Part shown: piece by piece, positions 1-8,857 of the stretch | How positions within the stretch are numbered: position 1 is the first letter of the stretch | How the letters are laid out: every line of letters starts with the position of its first letter | Source of the DNA: Candidatus Epulonipiscium fishelsonii | GTDB lineage: Bacteria > Bacillota > Clostridia > Lachnospirales > Cellulosilyticaceae | Direction: 5' to 3' | Assembly: GCA_001983475.1 (NCBI GenBank) | Contig: LJHD01000283.1 | Span: forward strand, 1 to 32,943 | DNA length: 32,943 nt | The notes under the pieces: model-generated | Database searches by the model: none | Told to the model about the DNA's origin: nothing | The model's input: the letters and a program-made list of their open reading frames with translations, nothing else | Translations under genes and position numbers: made by a program

Positions 1-890
1 AGAAGTAAATAGAACTTTAATAGGAGATATTGCGTCGATACATTTTGCACCTACTCTTTTTTCAAAATAAATATAACTTGTTTATTTTTTGTAAAATAAT
101 ATAAAAATTTGCCAGATAAATCCAATTAGGTAATATAATAATTTCCATTTTTCTAAATCTAAAATGAGCCAAATCTGCATGGATCAAATTTTCAATTTAG
201 CAATATAAGGAAGATAATGAAGATAAAAAAAATAAAAGATTTCTCGAATACTTTACAATAAATGGGATTTAGTTATGTTTAGAAATATCAAAGTTAGAAT
301 ACTATCCTTTATATAGTGATTCAGAATAAAGTTCATGTTTGAATCTCCGCACCCTAAAAAATACTTTAACTTATAATTACAACTAATTTATTCAACGACC
401 TAGGTAAATATAATTTTTTACTTACAATAATAACTATAAACAAATATTCCACTACTTTTAATATTCCCCAATAATTTTCTATTAGAGTTGGCTGAAGAAA
501 AAAATTATATTTACAGCTAACTTTGATAATCTTTCAGACGCTTTAATACATTCTTTTAATTTTCGTTGAGTATACAATAATTGCCATTTTTCCAAAATGT
601 ACTAAATCTGTCTGGGTTAAATTTTCAATTTAACAATATAAAGGAAGATAACGAAATTTATAAACACACAAAAGTTGGAGTACTATCCTTTATATAGTGA
701 TTTCGGATGAAATTTATATTTGGACTCTCGCACTAAAAAATACTTTAGCTTATAATTATGATTAATTTATTCAATAGCCTAAGTAAATATAATTTCACAA
801 AAAAAAATCAGTAGGCCTATCCACTGATTTTTTTATTAACAATAATAATTGAAAACAAATATTCCACTACTTTTTGCATCCCAATAACTG
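1..890. repeat. non-coding region with a degenerate ~320-bp direct repeat downstream of the fatty acid operon
   Basis: I see no credible gene here. Two diverged copies of one sequence lie in the same orientation, roughly 130-475 and 570-885. Shared landmarks are the string ACTATCCTTTATATAGTGA at 301 and 681 (offset about 380), a block reading CTAAAAAATACTTTA followed by an AT-rich tract, and CAAATATTCCACTACTTTT near 441 and 856 (offset about 415). The extra ~34 bases in the second copy are the operon terminator hairpin. The copies are too diverged for a recent duplication. Their origin is unknown; relics of a small non-coding mobile repeat are possible. Confidence 0.6.
799..835 (-). terminator. 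Rho-independent terminator of the fatty acid operon
   Basis: The inverted arms AAAAATCAGT and ACTGATTTTT flank a short loop containing AGGCCTATC. Read on the minus strand, the 3' arm runs into a continuous T tract. It lies about 55 nt downstream of the accDA stop codon, the last gene of the operon. The + strand also shows T-rich sequence after the hairpin, so it could act both ways. Confidence 0.8.
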
Positions 891-2603
891 CTAATATGTC
901 ATATCTCCATATTTTCTAAACCGTTCATATCTCTTATTAACAATTTCGTCATCTGATAACATATCCAGTTCTTGAATTTTTTCAAGTAAATAATTTTTTA
1001 AAATCATAGCTGCAAGATCAGGGTCTTTATGTGCCCCACCTGAAGGTTCTTTTATAATATCATCGATGATACCAAATTTTAAAAGATCTGTTGGTGTTAT
1101 CTTCATAATCTTAGAAGCCTTTTCAGCTAACTTACTGTCTTTCCATAAAATGCTTGCAAACCCTTCGGGCGATAAAATTGAATAAGTAGTATTTTGTTGC
1201 ATAAATACAAAGTCTGCAACACCTAAAGCCAATGCACCACCACTTCCACCTTCACCAATAATTCCTGCTATAATTGGTGTTTTTAGTCTAGACATTTCCA
1301 TAAGATTTCTAGCAATTGCCTCACCTTGACCACGCTCTTCAGCTCCAAGCCCACAATATGCCCCAGGAGTATCAATAAAACAAATAATTGGCCTATGAAA
1401 TTTTTCCGCTTGTTTCATTAATCTAAAAGATTTTCTATATCCTTCTGGATGTGGCATACCAAAGTTATATTCAATATTTTCTTTTGAAGTCTTTCCTTTA
1501 TTTTGAGCAATCACAGTTACAACATTACCTTCAAATTTTCCAATTCCACCAATAATAGCCCTGTCATCTGCAAAAACTCTATCTCCATGTAGCTCTATAA
1601 ATTCATCAAATATATGCTCAATATAAAATTTACTTCTAGGTCTATCTATTTGTCTTGCAATATTAATTTTTTCCCAAGGTGAAATTTCTTTTTCTGGTTC
1701 AATAAGATAGTTCACTTCATTAAAATGGTTTAATTTAGCACTAGGTTTAGCATGCCATTTTAGTAACAGGCCTAAGATTTTTCCAAAATCCTTTCTTTCA
1801 ACAATTTTATCAATCATTCCATGTTCCAATAAAAATTCTGCTTTTTGAAATCCATTAGGAAGCTTTTGGCCTATTGTTTGTTCAATAACACGTGGGCCAG
1901 CAAAGCCAATAAGAGCCTGTGGTTCTGATAAGATTATATCACCAAGCATTGCAAAGCTTGCTGTAACCCCTCCAGTAGTTGGATGAGTTAATACACTGAT
2001 ATATAAAAGTCCTGCATCATCATGTTTAGCTAAAGCTGCACTAGTTTTTGCCATTTGCATAAGGGAAAATATCCCTTCTTGCATTCTTGCTCCGCCTGAT
2101 GCACAAAAAATAATAACAGGAAGTTTGTTTTCTGTTGCATATTCAATTGCACGAGTAATTTTTTCACCAACTACTTCTCCCATGCTCCCCATCATAAATC
2201 TGGAATCCATAACAGCAATTATACAATCATTATTGTTTATTTTTGCCATACCAGTTAAAACTGCTTCTTTTTCACTAGTCCTAACCATATAGCTTTCAAG
2301 TTTAAGGCCATAATCTTTAAAATTCAAAGGATTTTTACTTTCTAAATCTTTATCAAATTCAATAAAACTATCTTTATCCGCAATGTTATTTATCCGCATT
2401 CTTGCAGAAATAGGAAAATATCCCTCACAACTGGTACAAACACCAATTGTATCATCTAAATCTTTTATATAGATGCTTTTTTTGCAATGAGGACATTTTG
2501 CATACATTCCAGCAGGAATTTCAACTTTCTTTTGAGAGTCTTCTGATTGAACATTATCAACTTTGCCATATTTTTTTCTGTTCATTAAACTTTGAAACAT
2601 CAT
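891..2603 (-). CDS. accDA: acetyl-CoA carboxylase carboxyltransferase, fused beta-alpha subunits (AccD-AccA)
   Basis: This 570-residue protein carries both carboxyltransferase halves that move CO2 from carboxybiotin to acetyl-CoA, giving malonyl-CoA for fatty acid synthesis. Residues 1-290 are AccD-like, with a four-cysteine zinc finger (C37, C40, C56, C59) and the crotonase-fold stretch SGGARMQEG. From about residue 305 it is AccA-like, including the stretches FIDTPGAYCG and GEGGSGGALALG. In E. coli these are separate genes; here one frame covers both with a short linker around residues 295-310. The start codon overlaps the accC stop (ATGA), with GGAGG a few bases upstream, implying translational coupling. 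It is the last gene of the operon. The fusion matches equal production of the two subunits of an alpha2-beta2 enzyme; that advantage is inference. Confidence 0.96.
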   Translation of the reverse strand: MMFQSLMNRKKYGKVDNVQSEDSQKKVEIPAGMYAKCPHCKKSIYIKDLDDTIGVCTSCEGYFPISARMRINNIADKDSFIEFDKDLESKNPLNFKDYGLKLESYMVRTSEKEAVLTGMAKINNNDCIIAVMDSRFMMGSMGEVVGEKITRAIEYATENKLPVIIFCASGGARMQEGIFSLMQMAKTSAALAKHDDAGLLYISVLTHPTTGGVTASFAMLGDIILSEPQALIGFAGPRVIEQTIGQKLPNGFQKAEFLLEHGMIDKIVERKDFGKILGLLLKWHAKPSAKLNHFNEVNYLIEPEKEISPWEKINIARQIDRPRSKFYIEHIFDEFIELHGDRVFADDRAIIGGIGKFEGNVVTVIAQNKGKTSKENIEYNFGMPHPEGYRKSFRLMKQAEKFHRPIICFIDTPGAYCGLGAEERGQGEAIARNLMEMSRLKTPIIAGIIGEGGSGGALALGVADFVFMQQNTTYSILSPEGFASILWKDSKLAEKASKIMKITPTDLLKFGIIDDIIKEPSGGAHKDPDLAAMILKNYLLEKIQELDMLSDDEIVNKRYERFRKYGDMTY

Positions 2604-3967
2604 TCATCACCTCCAACACCTAATATTTGATCAAGATTGGTTTCAATATAAGTTGTATCAAATTTACCTGTTTCAAAAGCAGTAGTATAAAGTAAATCTA
2701 ATTGAAATTCAATATTATTGCTAATACCTTCAACTACAGTTTCGCTTAAAGCACGCTTCATAATAGCAATAGCTTCTTGTCTATCTTCTCCCCAAGTAAT
2801 AATTTTTGCAATCATAGAATCATATGTTGGAGGAATTACATACCCTGCATAAATACTTGACTCAATTCTAACACCTCGCCCACCTGGCAGGTATAGCTCT
2901 GTTATTTTTCCAGCTGCTGGTCTAAAATTCAAAAGAGGATTTTCAGCATTAATTCTACATTCAATCGCATGCCCTCTTAATTTTATATCATCTTGGGTAA
3001 ACTTTAGTTTTTCTCCAAAAGCAATTTTTATCTGTTCTTTTATAAGGTCAATATTTGATACCATTTCGGTAACAGGATGCTCAACTTGAATTCTAGTATT
3101 CATCTCTATAAAGTAGTGGTTATTATCCTTATCAATAATAAACTCTATTGTGCCCGCATTTTCATAACTAACCGCTTTAGCTGCTAAAATGGCATGTTCA
3201 CCCATTATTTTGCGCTTTTCTTCACTCATATTTGGCGATGGTGATTCTTCAATTAATTTTTGATGTCTTCTTTGCATAGTGCAATCACGCTCACCAATAT
3301 GGACTATATTCCCAAACTTGTCTCCTAAAATTTGAAATTCAATATGTCTGGGAGTTTGTATGTATTTTTCTATATACATACTTCCGTCTCCAAAAGCAGT
3401 CAATGCCTCTTGGCTTGCAGTTAAAAAAGCATTTTTCAGCTCGGCTTCCTCCCAAACAAGCCTCATTCCGCGGCCCCCCCCACCCGCAACTGCTTTAATG
3501 ATTATAGGATAACCTATCTTCTTTACTACATGTCTGGCTCCTCTTAAATCCTTAACTACGCCATCAGAGCCAGGAACTACAGGAACTCCCGCTTTAACCA
3601 TCATCTCTCTTGCTTTTGCCTTGTCCCCCATTTTTCTAATCATTCTTGAAGTTGGTCCAATAAACTTAATTTGACAGTCCTCACAAATTCCAGCAAACTT
3701 TGCACTTTCTGAAAGAAATCCAAACCCAGGGTGAATTGCATCTGCTTTTGTACCAATAGCAGCACTTATAATGTTTTCAATATTTAAATAGCTATCCTTT
3801 GGCAAAGCTTTACCAATGCAAATTGCTTCATCTGCAAAATTTACATGTAAGGAATCTTTGTCCATCTGAGAATATATTGCAACAGTTTGTATATCCATTT
3901 CTTTGCAAGCTCGTATAATTCTTAGGGCAATTTCTCCTCTGTTTGCAACAAGAATTTTATTAAACAT
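2600..3967 (-). CDS. accC: acetyl-CoA carboxylase, biotin carboxylase subunit
   Basis: Biotin carboxylase uses ATP and bicarbonate to carboxylate the biotin on AccB. The protein starts [14 protein letters not shown], the usual AccC N-terminus, and shows the ATP-grasp glycine loop [10 protein letters not shown]. The stretch [14 protein letters not shown] contains the conserved ATP/Mg and bicarbonate-site residues. Length (455 aa) is normal for the family. I chose the ATG at 3967 rather than an in-frame GTG at 3976. It follows an AGGTG motif at good spacing and starts at the family-typical residue. It overlaps the fabZ stop by eight bases, and its own stop overlaps accDA by four, so translation looks tightly coupled. 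Confidence 0.97.
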   Translation of the reverse strand: MFNKILVANRGEIALRIIRACKEMDIQTVAIYSQMDKDSLHVNFADEAICIGKALPKDSYLNIENIISAAIGTKADAIHPGFGFLSESAKFAGICEDCQIKFIGPTSRMIRKMGDKAKAREMMVKAGVPVVPGSDGVVKDLRGARHVVKKIGYPIIIKAVAGGGGRGMRLVWEEAELKNAFLTASQEALTAFGDGSMYIEKYIQTPRHIEFQILGDKFGNIVHIGERDCTMQRRHQKLIEESPSPNMSEEKRKIMGEHAILAAKAVSYENAGTIEFIIDKDNNHYFIEMNTRIQVEHPVTEMVSNIDLIKEQIKIAFGEKLKFTQDDIKLRGHAIECRINAENPLLNFRPAAGKITELYLPGGRGVRIESSIYAGYVIPPTYDSMIAKIITWGEDRQEAIAIMKRALSETVVEGISNNIEFQLDLLYTTAFETGKFDTTYIETNLDQILGVGGDE

Positions 3968-4394
3968 TAGCATCACCTACCGCAAATTTTAATTCCGCAG
4001 TAGCAACTTTTTTTCCATTCACTGAGGCAACTGCCTCTGCTACTCCAATTGGACCTTTTTGTTTAACCATTCTACATTCTAACTTTAATACATCTCCAGG
4101 AACAACTTTTTGTTTAAATTTTGCTTTATCTATACCAGCTAAAAAACCAATTTTACCTTTATATTCTTCTTGATTAAGTAAAGCAATCGCTCCAACTTGT
4201 GCCATAGCTTCAACAATCAATACCCCAGGCATAACGGGCATAATTGGAAAATGTCCTTTAAAAAATGGCTCATTTATAGTAACATTTTTGTATCCAACGG
4301 CCCCCTTTCCGTCTTCGTCTATTTCTGCTTTATCTACCAATAAAAAAGGATATCTATGTGGTAATATTTTCATTATTTCTTCTACGTTTAACAT
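3960..4394 (-). CDS. fabZ: 3-hydroxyacyl-ACP dehydratase FabZ
   Basis: FabZ removes water from 3-hydroxyacyl-ACP in the elongation cycle. The 144-residue protein is full length for a single hot-dog domain. The catalytic region [20 protein letters not shown] contains the expected histidine (H48) and glutamate (E62). An AGAGGGG ribosome site sits about 8 nt before the ATG. It lies between accB and accC, the normal place in clostridial fatty acid clusters. No fabA or separate isomerase gene is present in the operon, so any route to unsaturated fatty acids is not visible here. Confidence 0.97.
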   Translation of the reverse strand: MLNVEEIMKILPHRYPFLLVDKAEIDEDGKGAVGYKNVTINEPFFKGHFPIMPVMPGVLIVEAMAQVGAIALLNQEEYKGKIGFLAGIDKAKFKQKVVPGDVLKLECRMVKQKGPIGVAEAVASVNGKKVATAELKFAVGDANV

Positions 4395-4408
4395 TTGTTT
4401 TCCCCTCT

Positions 4409-4825
4409 CTATTCAATCACAAATAAAGGTGTGCCAAATTCAACTAGTTCACCATTTTCAACTAAAATTTCTTTAACAATTCCATCTTGATCTGCTTCTA
4501 CTTCATTCATCAACTTCATTGCCTCTATAATGCACACTATGTCACCTTTTGTTACTCTACTTCCAATATTTACAAATGGCTTGGATTTTGGAGAATTAGC
4601 TGAATAAAATGTGCCTACCATTGGCGAATTAATAGTAATTTGTTCTTTAACTATACCTTGATTGTTTATAGCATTAAAATTTGGAATAAATTCTACTTGC
4701 TGAGCAATATCTGCATATTCTCTTTCTAAAATTAAATTAAATTCTGAGGATGTAAATCTTAACTTAGTTAAATTTGTTGAGTTAAATTCTTTAATTAACT
4801 CTTTAACACTACCTGTTACACTCAT
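4409..4825 (-). CDS. accB: acetyl-CoA carboxylase biotin carboxyl carrier protein
   Basis: AccB carries the biotin that shuttles CO2 from AccC to AccDA. The C-terminal biotinyl domain has the signature EAMKLMNEV, with K104 as the lysine to be biotinylated. An alanine/proline-poor spacer links it to the N-terminal domain that binds AccC. I chose the ATG at 4825 (MSVTGS) because AAGGGG lies 7 nt before it; in-frame ATGs at 4831 and 4843 are too close to, or upstream of, that site. Only two bases separate the fabF stop from this start. Confidence 0.95.
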   Translation of the reverse strand: MSVTGSVKELIKEFNSTNLTKLRFTSSEFNLILEREYADIAQQVEFIPNFNAINNQGIVKEQITINSPMVGTFYSANSPKSKPFVNIGSRVTKGDIVCIIEAMKLMNEVEADQDGIVKEILVENGELVEFGTPLFVIE

Positions 4826-4827
4826 TT

Positions 4828-6063
4828 TCATTCCCCTTTCCATTTTTTAAAAATAAGAGTTGCATTATGTCCCCCAAATCCCAACGAATTACTTAATGCA
4901 TATTCTAAATCTTGTTTTCTACCTTTATTTGGTACATAATCTAAATTACACTCTGGGTCAGGCTCAAGATAGCCAATCGTTGGAGGAATAAATCCTTCTT
5001 CTAAAGCTTTTACACAAATAATCGCTTCTATTGCTCCAGCAGCACCAAGCAAATGCCCTGTCATAGATTTAGTGGAACTTATTGGAACTTTTGTGTCTTC
5101 ACCAAATACAGTTTTTATAGCTTGAGTTTCCAATCTATCATTATAATCTGTACTTGTTCCATGTGCATTTATATAATCAATTTCAAGAGAAGCTAAGTTT
5201 GCATCATTCAAGGCTTGTTGCATAGCTCTTGCTCCACCTTCACCTTTTGGCGGTGGTGTAGTGATGTGGTATGCATCTCCAGTTGCACCATATCCAACTA
5301 TTTCGGCCCATATATGTGCTCCTCTTTTTTGTGCATGTTCAAGCGTTTCTAAAACCAAAATTCCTGATCCTTCTCCCATTATAAAACCATTTCTTTCTTT
5401 ATCAAAAGGAATAGAAGCACGTTTTGGATCACTTGAAGTTGATAGTGCAGTTAATGCTTGAAAACCAGCTACACAAATTGGAGAAATAGTAGCTTCTGCC
5501 CCACCAGCAAAAATTATATCATGATTACCTTGTTGAAGAAGCTTGAACGCATCTCCAATACTATTCGTTCCAGAAGCACAAGCTGTTGCAACTGAAGTAC
5601 ATACCCCTTTAGCTCCAAGATAAATAGAAATGTTTCCCGCTCCCATATTTGAAATAGACATAGGGATACAGAATGGAGAAACTCTTTTTGCACCTTTTTC
5701 ATTCAATGTCAATACATATTTTTCTATAGTTTCGATTCCACCAATACCAGAGCCAACAATAACCCCTACTCTAGTTGCATCTTCTTTTTCCATGTCAATA
5801 TGTGCATTTACCATGGCTTCTTTTGCTGCATATACTGCAAATTGAGTATATCTATCTAATCGTCTTGCATCCTTTTTTGATATATATTTTTCACTATCAA
5901 AATCTTTAACTTCTGCTGCTAAACTAACTTTATAATCTTCATCTAATTCAAAACGAGTAATTGGTCCAATTCCATTTACCCCATTCTTTATGTTGTTCCA
6001 AAATAAATCAATTGAATTTCCTAAAGGAGACACAACTCCCGCTCCAGTAATAACAACTCTCAT
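4828..6063 (-). CDS. fabF: beta-ketoacyl-ACP synthase II FabF
   Basis: FabF condenses malonyl-ACP with the growing acyl-ACP chain. The 411-residue protein begins [15 protein letters not shown] and has the complete Cys-His-His triad of the elongating synthases: C162 in TACASGT, H301 in [11 protein letters not shown], and H337 in STKSMTGH, which also holds the conserved lysine. The start at 6063 is preceded by AAAGGAGATGAAAAT. A longer in-frame opening to 6108 lacks a ribosome site and does not match the family. It sits between fabG and accB in the operon. Confidence 0.97.
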   Translation of the reverse strand: MRVVITGAGVVSPLGNSIDLFWNNIKNGVNGIGPITRFELDEDYKVSLAAEVKDFDSEKYISKKDARRLDRYTQFAVYAAKEAMVNAHIDMEKEDATRVGVIVGSGIGGIETIEKYVLTLNEKGAKRVSPFCIPMSISNMGAGNISIYLGAKGVCTSVATACASGTNSIGDAFKLLQQGNHDIIFAGGAEATISPICVAGFQALTALSTSSDPKRASIPFDKERNGFIMGEGSGILVLETLEHAQKRGAHIWAEIVGYGATGDAYHITTPPPKGEGGARAMQQALNDANLASLEIDYINAHGTSTDYNDRLETQAIKTVFGEDTKVPISSTKSMTGHLLGAAGAIEAIICVKALEEGFIPPTIGYLEPDPECNLDYVPNKGRKQDLEYALSNSLGFGGHNATLIFKKWKGE

Positions 6064-6125
6064 ATTTTCATCTCCTTTATTTCTTATAACGATGGATATC
6101 TGCAGCACATAGATGTTTACACCAC

Positions 6126-6869
6126 TTACATAATCATTCCACCATCTACACGTATTATTTCACCTGTTACATAACTTGCTAAATTACTTGCTAAAAATAA
6201 GGCTACATTTGCAACTTCTTCTACGCTACCCATTCTTTTTAAAGGTATATTTTTATTTATCTCTTTTTTTAATTCATCAGTCAATCCCTGAGTCATTTCA
6301 GTATCAATAAATCCTGGAGCAATAGCATTTACACGAATGTTTTTCTTTGCAAATTCTTTAGCGGTTGATTTTGTTAGTCCAACTAGTCCAGCTTTAGCAG
6401 CAGAATAATTCACTTGACCAGCATTTCCAGAAAGCCCAGATACAGATGTCATGTTTATAATGCTACCACCAGATTTCATCATAGGTCTAACAGCATGCTT
6501 AGTACAGTTAAATGCTCCTTTTAAGTTTACATTAATTACATCATCAAATTCTTGTTCTGTCATTCTAAGCAACAACATATCTCTTGTAATACCCGCATTG
6601 TTTACTAAAATATCTATTTTGCCAAATTTCTCAATAGTCATATCAATTAATTTTTTTGACTCCTCAAAATTAGCTATATTTGCCACAACTGCAATTGCCT
6701 CTCCACCAAGAGCTATTATTTCATTTACTACTTCGTTTGCTGCATCTAAAAAATTTTCATAGGGACAATTTATTACTACTTTAGCTCCTTGCTTTGCAAA
6801 TGTTAATGCAATAGTTCTTCCAATTCCTCTATTACTACCAGTTATAACAGCTACTTTTTCTTTAAGCAT
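6126..6869 (-). CDS. fabG: 3-oxoacyl-ACP reductase FabG
   Basis: FabG is the NADPH-dependent short-chain dehydrogenase that reduces 3-oxoacyl-ACP. It has the cofactor glycine motif TGSNRGIG (residues 10-17), the NNAG motif near residue 90, and the catalytic residues S142, Y155 and K159 (YSAAK). It ends with VDGGMIM, typical of FabG C-termini. The 247-residue length is standard. AGGAG precedes the ATG. The gap to fabD is only 26 bases, in keeping with one transcript. Confidence 0.97.
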   Translation of the reverse strand: MLKEKVAVITGSNRGIGRTIALTFAKQGAKVVINCPYENFLDAANEVVNEIIALGGEAIAVVANIANFEESKKLIDMTIEKFGKIDILVNNAGITRDMLLLRMTEQEFDDVINVNLKGAFNCTKHAVRPMMKSGGSIINMTSVSGLSGNAGQVNYSAAKAGLVGLTKSTAKEFAKKNIRVNAIAPGFIDTEMTQGLTDELKKEINKNIPLKRMGSVEEVANVALFLASNLASYVTGEIIRVDGGMIM

Positions 6870-6895
6870 ATTTTTCTCCTATTATCACTTTTTAA

Positions 6896-7831
6896 TTAAT
6901 ATTCCATTGAAGCCAATGTTTTATCCAAAGACTTCTTATCTTCAACATTAAAAATCTTAACATTCTTTGAAATCTTGCCTACAAAATTTGCTAATGTTTT
7001 CTTTACTCCAATTTCTATAAATATATCAAAACCATCATTTATAAGTCTTTCAACACTTTCTCTAAAGCATACTCCCTGCATAGTCTGAATAGGTATGTTT
7101 TTTCTGGCCTCTTCACCATCCATATAATCAGCCGTTACATTACTTACAATTGGAATTTTTGGGTCATTAAAATTTAAATTTGCTACATATTTTTCCAATT
7201 TTTCACTAGCTACTTGCATTAATGGGCTATGGAATGCTCCACTAACATTTAAAGGTATTATTCTTTTTGCACCAACTTTTTTTAATTTCTCGCTGGCAAG
7301 TTCTATCCCTTCCTTTGTTCCCGAAATAACTAATTGTCCAGGACAATTATCATTTGCTACACATACCAAGTTTCCTTCACTAGTTACCTCTTCACAAACT
7401 TTTTTTATAATTTCTTTATCTAATCCTAAAACTGCACTCATAGCTCCTTTATTTAATTTTGTTGCCTCTGACATATATTTTGAACGTAGCTCAACTAATT
7501 GTAATGCATCTTCAAAATTCAAAATTCCACTAGCTACCAGTGCACTATACTCTCCTAAACTATATCCAATTATAGCATCTGGTTCAATTCCAGCCTTTTT
7601 TACTGCTTCATAAACTGCTAAATTAGTTGTAAATAACGCTACTTGAGTGTACTCTGTTTGATTTATCACTGCATTTGGGTCCTCAAAACAAACTTCTTTA
7701 ATATCCCACTGTTCAAACAATTCATTTGCTTTATTAAATAAATTTCTACTTTCTTCATAGTTTTCAAATATATCTTTTCCCATTCCAGCATATTGTACTC
7801 CTTGCCCAGAAAATAAAAATGCTATTTTCAA
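6896..7831 (-). CDS. fabD: malonyl-CoA:ACP malonyltransferase FabD
   Basis: FabD loads malonyl groups from CoA onto ACP. The protein starts MKIAFLFSGQGVQYAGMG and has the nucleophile elbow GYSLGEYSA (S91) and the partner histidine in GAFHSPLM (H201). The family-consistent start is a TTG at 7831, with GGTGAT a few bases upstream; no ATG fits the N-terminus better. A gap of about 310 bases separates it from fabK, far larger than other gaps in the operon, and holds an IS-like repeat. The TTG start and the preceding insertion may both lower its expression; that is inference. Confidence 0.95.
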   Translation of the reverse strand: MKIAFLFSGQGVQYAGMGKDIFENYEESRNLFNKANELFEQWDIKEVCFEDPNAVINQTEYTQVALFTTNLAVYEAVKKAGIEPDAIIGYSLGEYSALVASGILNFEDALQLVELRSKYMSEATKLNKGAMSAVLGLDKEIIKKVCEEVTSEGNLVCVANDNCPGQLVISGTKEGIELASEKLKKVGAKRIIPLNVSGAFHSPLMQVASEKLEKYVANLNFNDPKIPIVSNVTADYMDGEEARKNIPIQTMQGVCFRESVERLINDGFDIFIEIGVKKTLANFVGKISKNVKIFNVEDKKSLDKTLASMEY

Positions 7832-7877
7832 TTTATCACCATTGCCAATACTATTATAAAACCTTAAGTTTTATATC

Positions 7878-8005
7878 GTTGCTAGTTTTGACATATTCCT
7901 TTCCAGTTTTATACATCTTATGTTTAATATACGTTGCAACCTACGCAAATTTTTTCTAAATTTTACTGTTTTTACATCTATGTTTATTATTTTTTTAGCC
8001 CTAAC
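7878..8005. repeat. dispersed repeat inside the fatty acid operon (copy 1), IS-end-like
   Basis: This stretch in the fabK-fabD gap matches 18834-18965. Shared blocks include GTTGCTAGTTTTGACATA followed by CTC/CCTTTCC, then ACGTTGCAACC-ACG and an AT-rich tail. On the minus strand both copies contain a ribosome-site-like AGGA-TATG followed by the same five codons (MSKLA), stopping within eight codons. This resembles the left end and first codons of a decayed IS200/IS605-type element, but I cannot prove that. No transposase body is attached to this copy. Confidence 0.6.
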
Positions 8006-8062
8006 CATAGAACAATGCTTCATTTGCCTACTAAATTAAAAAAACTCTAAAATAGCACAATA

Positions 8063-8131
8063 GCACTATAAAGGATAGTACTCTAATTTTTCAAATCCAA
8101 AATACTATTATTTGGGCGATTTTAATCGCCC
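8063..8131. repeat. GTACTATCC palindromic repeat and GGGCGAT hairpin just downstream of fabK
   Basis: 8063-8084 is one copy, inverted, of the small palindrome family with core GAGTACTATCCTTTATAGTGC seen elsewhere in the window. 8114-8131 is a perfect hairpin, GGGCGAT-TTTA-ATCGCCC, eleven bases after the fabK stop. On the minus strand no T tract follows it, so it is a poor terminator in the operon direction. It could stabilise or process the mRNA between fabK and fabD; that is inference. Confidence 0.5.
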
Positions 8132-8142
8132 TTATTATGTTA

Positions 8143-8643
8143 TTAAAAATCCAATTTACTTTTACCATTAGCTATTAAGTCTTTTGCTTCACTTACAAAT
8201 TCATCAATTATTTCTTGTGCATTTTGTTCCTTGTTAAGCATTCCTGCAATTTGACCAGCCATAACAGATCCACGGGTAATATCACCTTCAACAACTGCTC
8301 GTCTAAGGCTATCTGCACCTAATTTTTCAAGTTCTTCAGGTGTAGCTCCATTTTTTTCTAACTTTAAGTACTCTCTTGTTAAATGATTTCGTATGCTACG
8401 AATAGGATGTCCTGTACTTCTTCCAGTTACAACAGCATCAATATCATTCGCTTTTATAACTCTATCTTTATAGTTTTGATGAATATCGCATTCTTTAGCT
8501 AATACAAATCTTGTTCCAACTTGCACTCCTTCTGCTCCAAGCATAAGGGCTGCTACAAATCCTCTTCCATCACCAATGCCTCCTGCTGCAATAACAGGTA
8601 TTTTTAACGCATCAACAACTTGAGGAACAATAACCATTGTAGT
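8143..8643 (-). CDS. fabK: enoyl-ACP reductase FabK, 3' exon (C-terminal 166 residues)
   Basis: This is the second exon of fabK, joined after intron removal to 11001-11441. It begins ACT ACA ATG (T-T-M), continuing the family sequence GGHIGEL-TTM exactly. It then carries VIVPQVVDAL, the flavin phosphate-binding AAGGIGDGRG, and VQVGTRFV, all typical of the FMN-dependent reductase FabK. The ATG at 8637 would be taken for a separate gene start by a simple gene finder, but there is no ribosome site in front of it; the bases upstream are the end of the group II intron. With the first exon the protein is 313 residues, a normal FabK length. Confidence 0.95.
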   Translation of the reverse strand, partial: TTMVIVPQVVDALKIPVIAAGGIGDGRGFVAALMLGAEGVQVGTRFVLAKECDIHQNYKDRVIKANDIDAVVTGRSTGHPIRSIRNHLTREYLKLEKNGATPEELEKLGADSLRRAVVEGDITRGSVMAGQIAGMLNKEQNAQEIIDEFVSEAKDLIANGKSKLDF

Positions 8644-8649
8644 ATAGGA

Positions 8650-8650
8650 T
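8650..8650 (-). other. predicted branch-point adenosine of the fabK intron
   Basis: The domain VI basal helix pairs GGAGAG with CUU-A-UCC, leaving this A unpaired seven bases from the 3' splice site. This is the usual place for the lariat branch nucleotide. It is inferred from base pairing only. Confidence 0.7.
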
Positions 8651-8705
8651 AAGAACCCGACGCCTTACTACATTACTGTAGTAGGTTTCCTTGAACTCTC
8701 CCCCA

Positions 8706-8739
8706 GAACCGTACTTACACCTCTCAATGTATACGGCTC
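8706..8739 (-). ncRNA. group II intron domain V (fabK intron)
   Basis: A 34-nt hairpin that begins GAGCCGUAU and ends GUACGGUUC. It has a 9-bp lower stem, an AA bulge, a 5-bp upper stem and a GAGA (GNRA) tetraloop. The AGC catalytic triad is at positions 2-4. This is the active-site element of group II ribozymes, and it is intact. Confidence 0.95.
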
Positions 8740-8757
8740 ACCGTCTATCAATCTAGT

Positions 8758-8857
8758 TCTCCATTGTGTATCTTTCTATGACATTCTACACATAAAGTTA
8801 TAGTTTTTCTTTGCCTTTACATCATATACTCTTATTTCTTTTAGGTTTTTATATAAT
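8758..8857 (-). pseudogene. frameshifted remnant of the HNH endonuclease domain of the fabK-intron protein
   Basis: After the maturase stop codon the same strand still encodes a recognisable end of an intron HNH domain, but in other frames. One frame reads HELYKNLKEIRVYDVKAKK; a second frame (8758-8813) reads QRKTITLCVECHRKIHNGE, the conserved final CxxCH block. The in-frame protein ends CEWHEKENT, where a CxxC pair would be expected. At least two frame changes therefore break the endonuclease, so second-strand cleavage for retrohoming is probably lost. Confidence 0.8.

Noticed and set aside
1-890. CRISPR array or tandem-repeat system
   Set aside because: Only two long, diverged copies; no short regular repeats with unique spacers.
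8143-8637. A separate short gene starting at the ATG MVIVPQVV
   Set aside because: No ribosome site precedes it and the bases upstream are the intron 3' end; T-T-M links it exactly to the first fabK exon.
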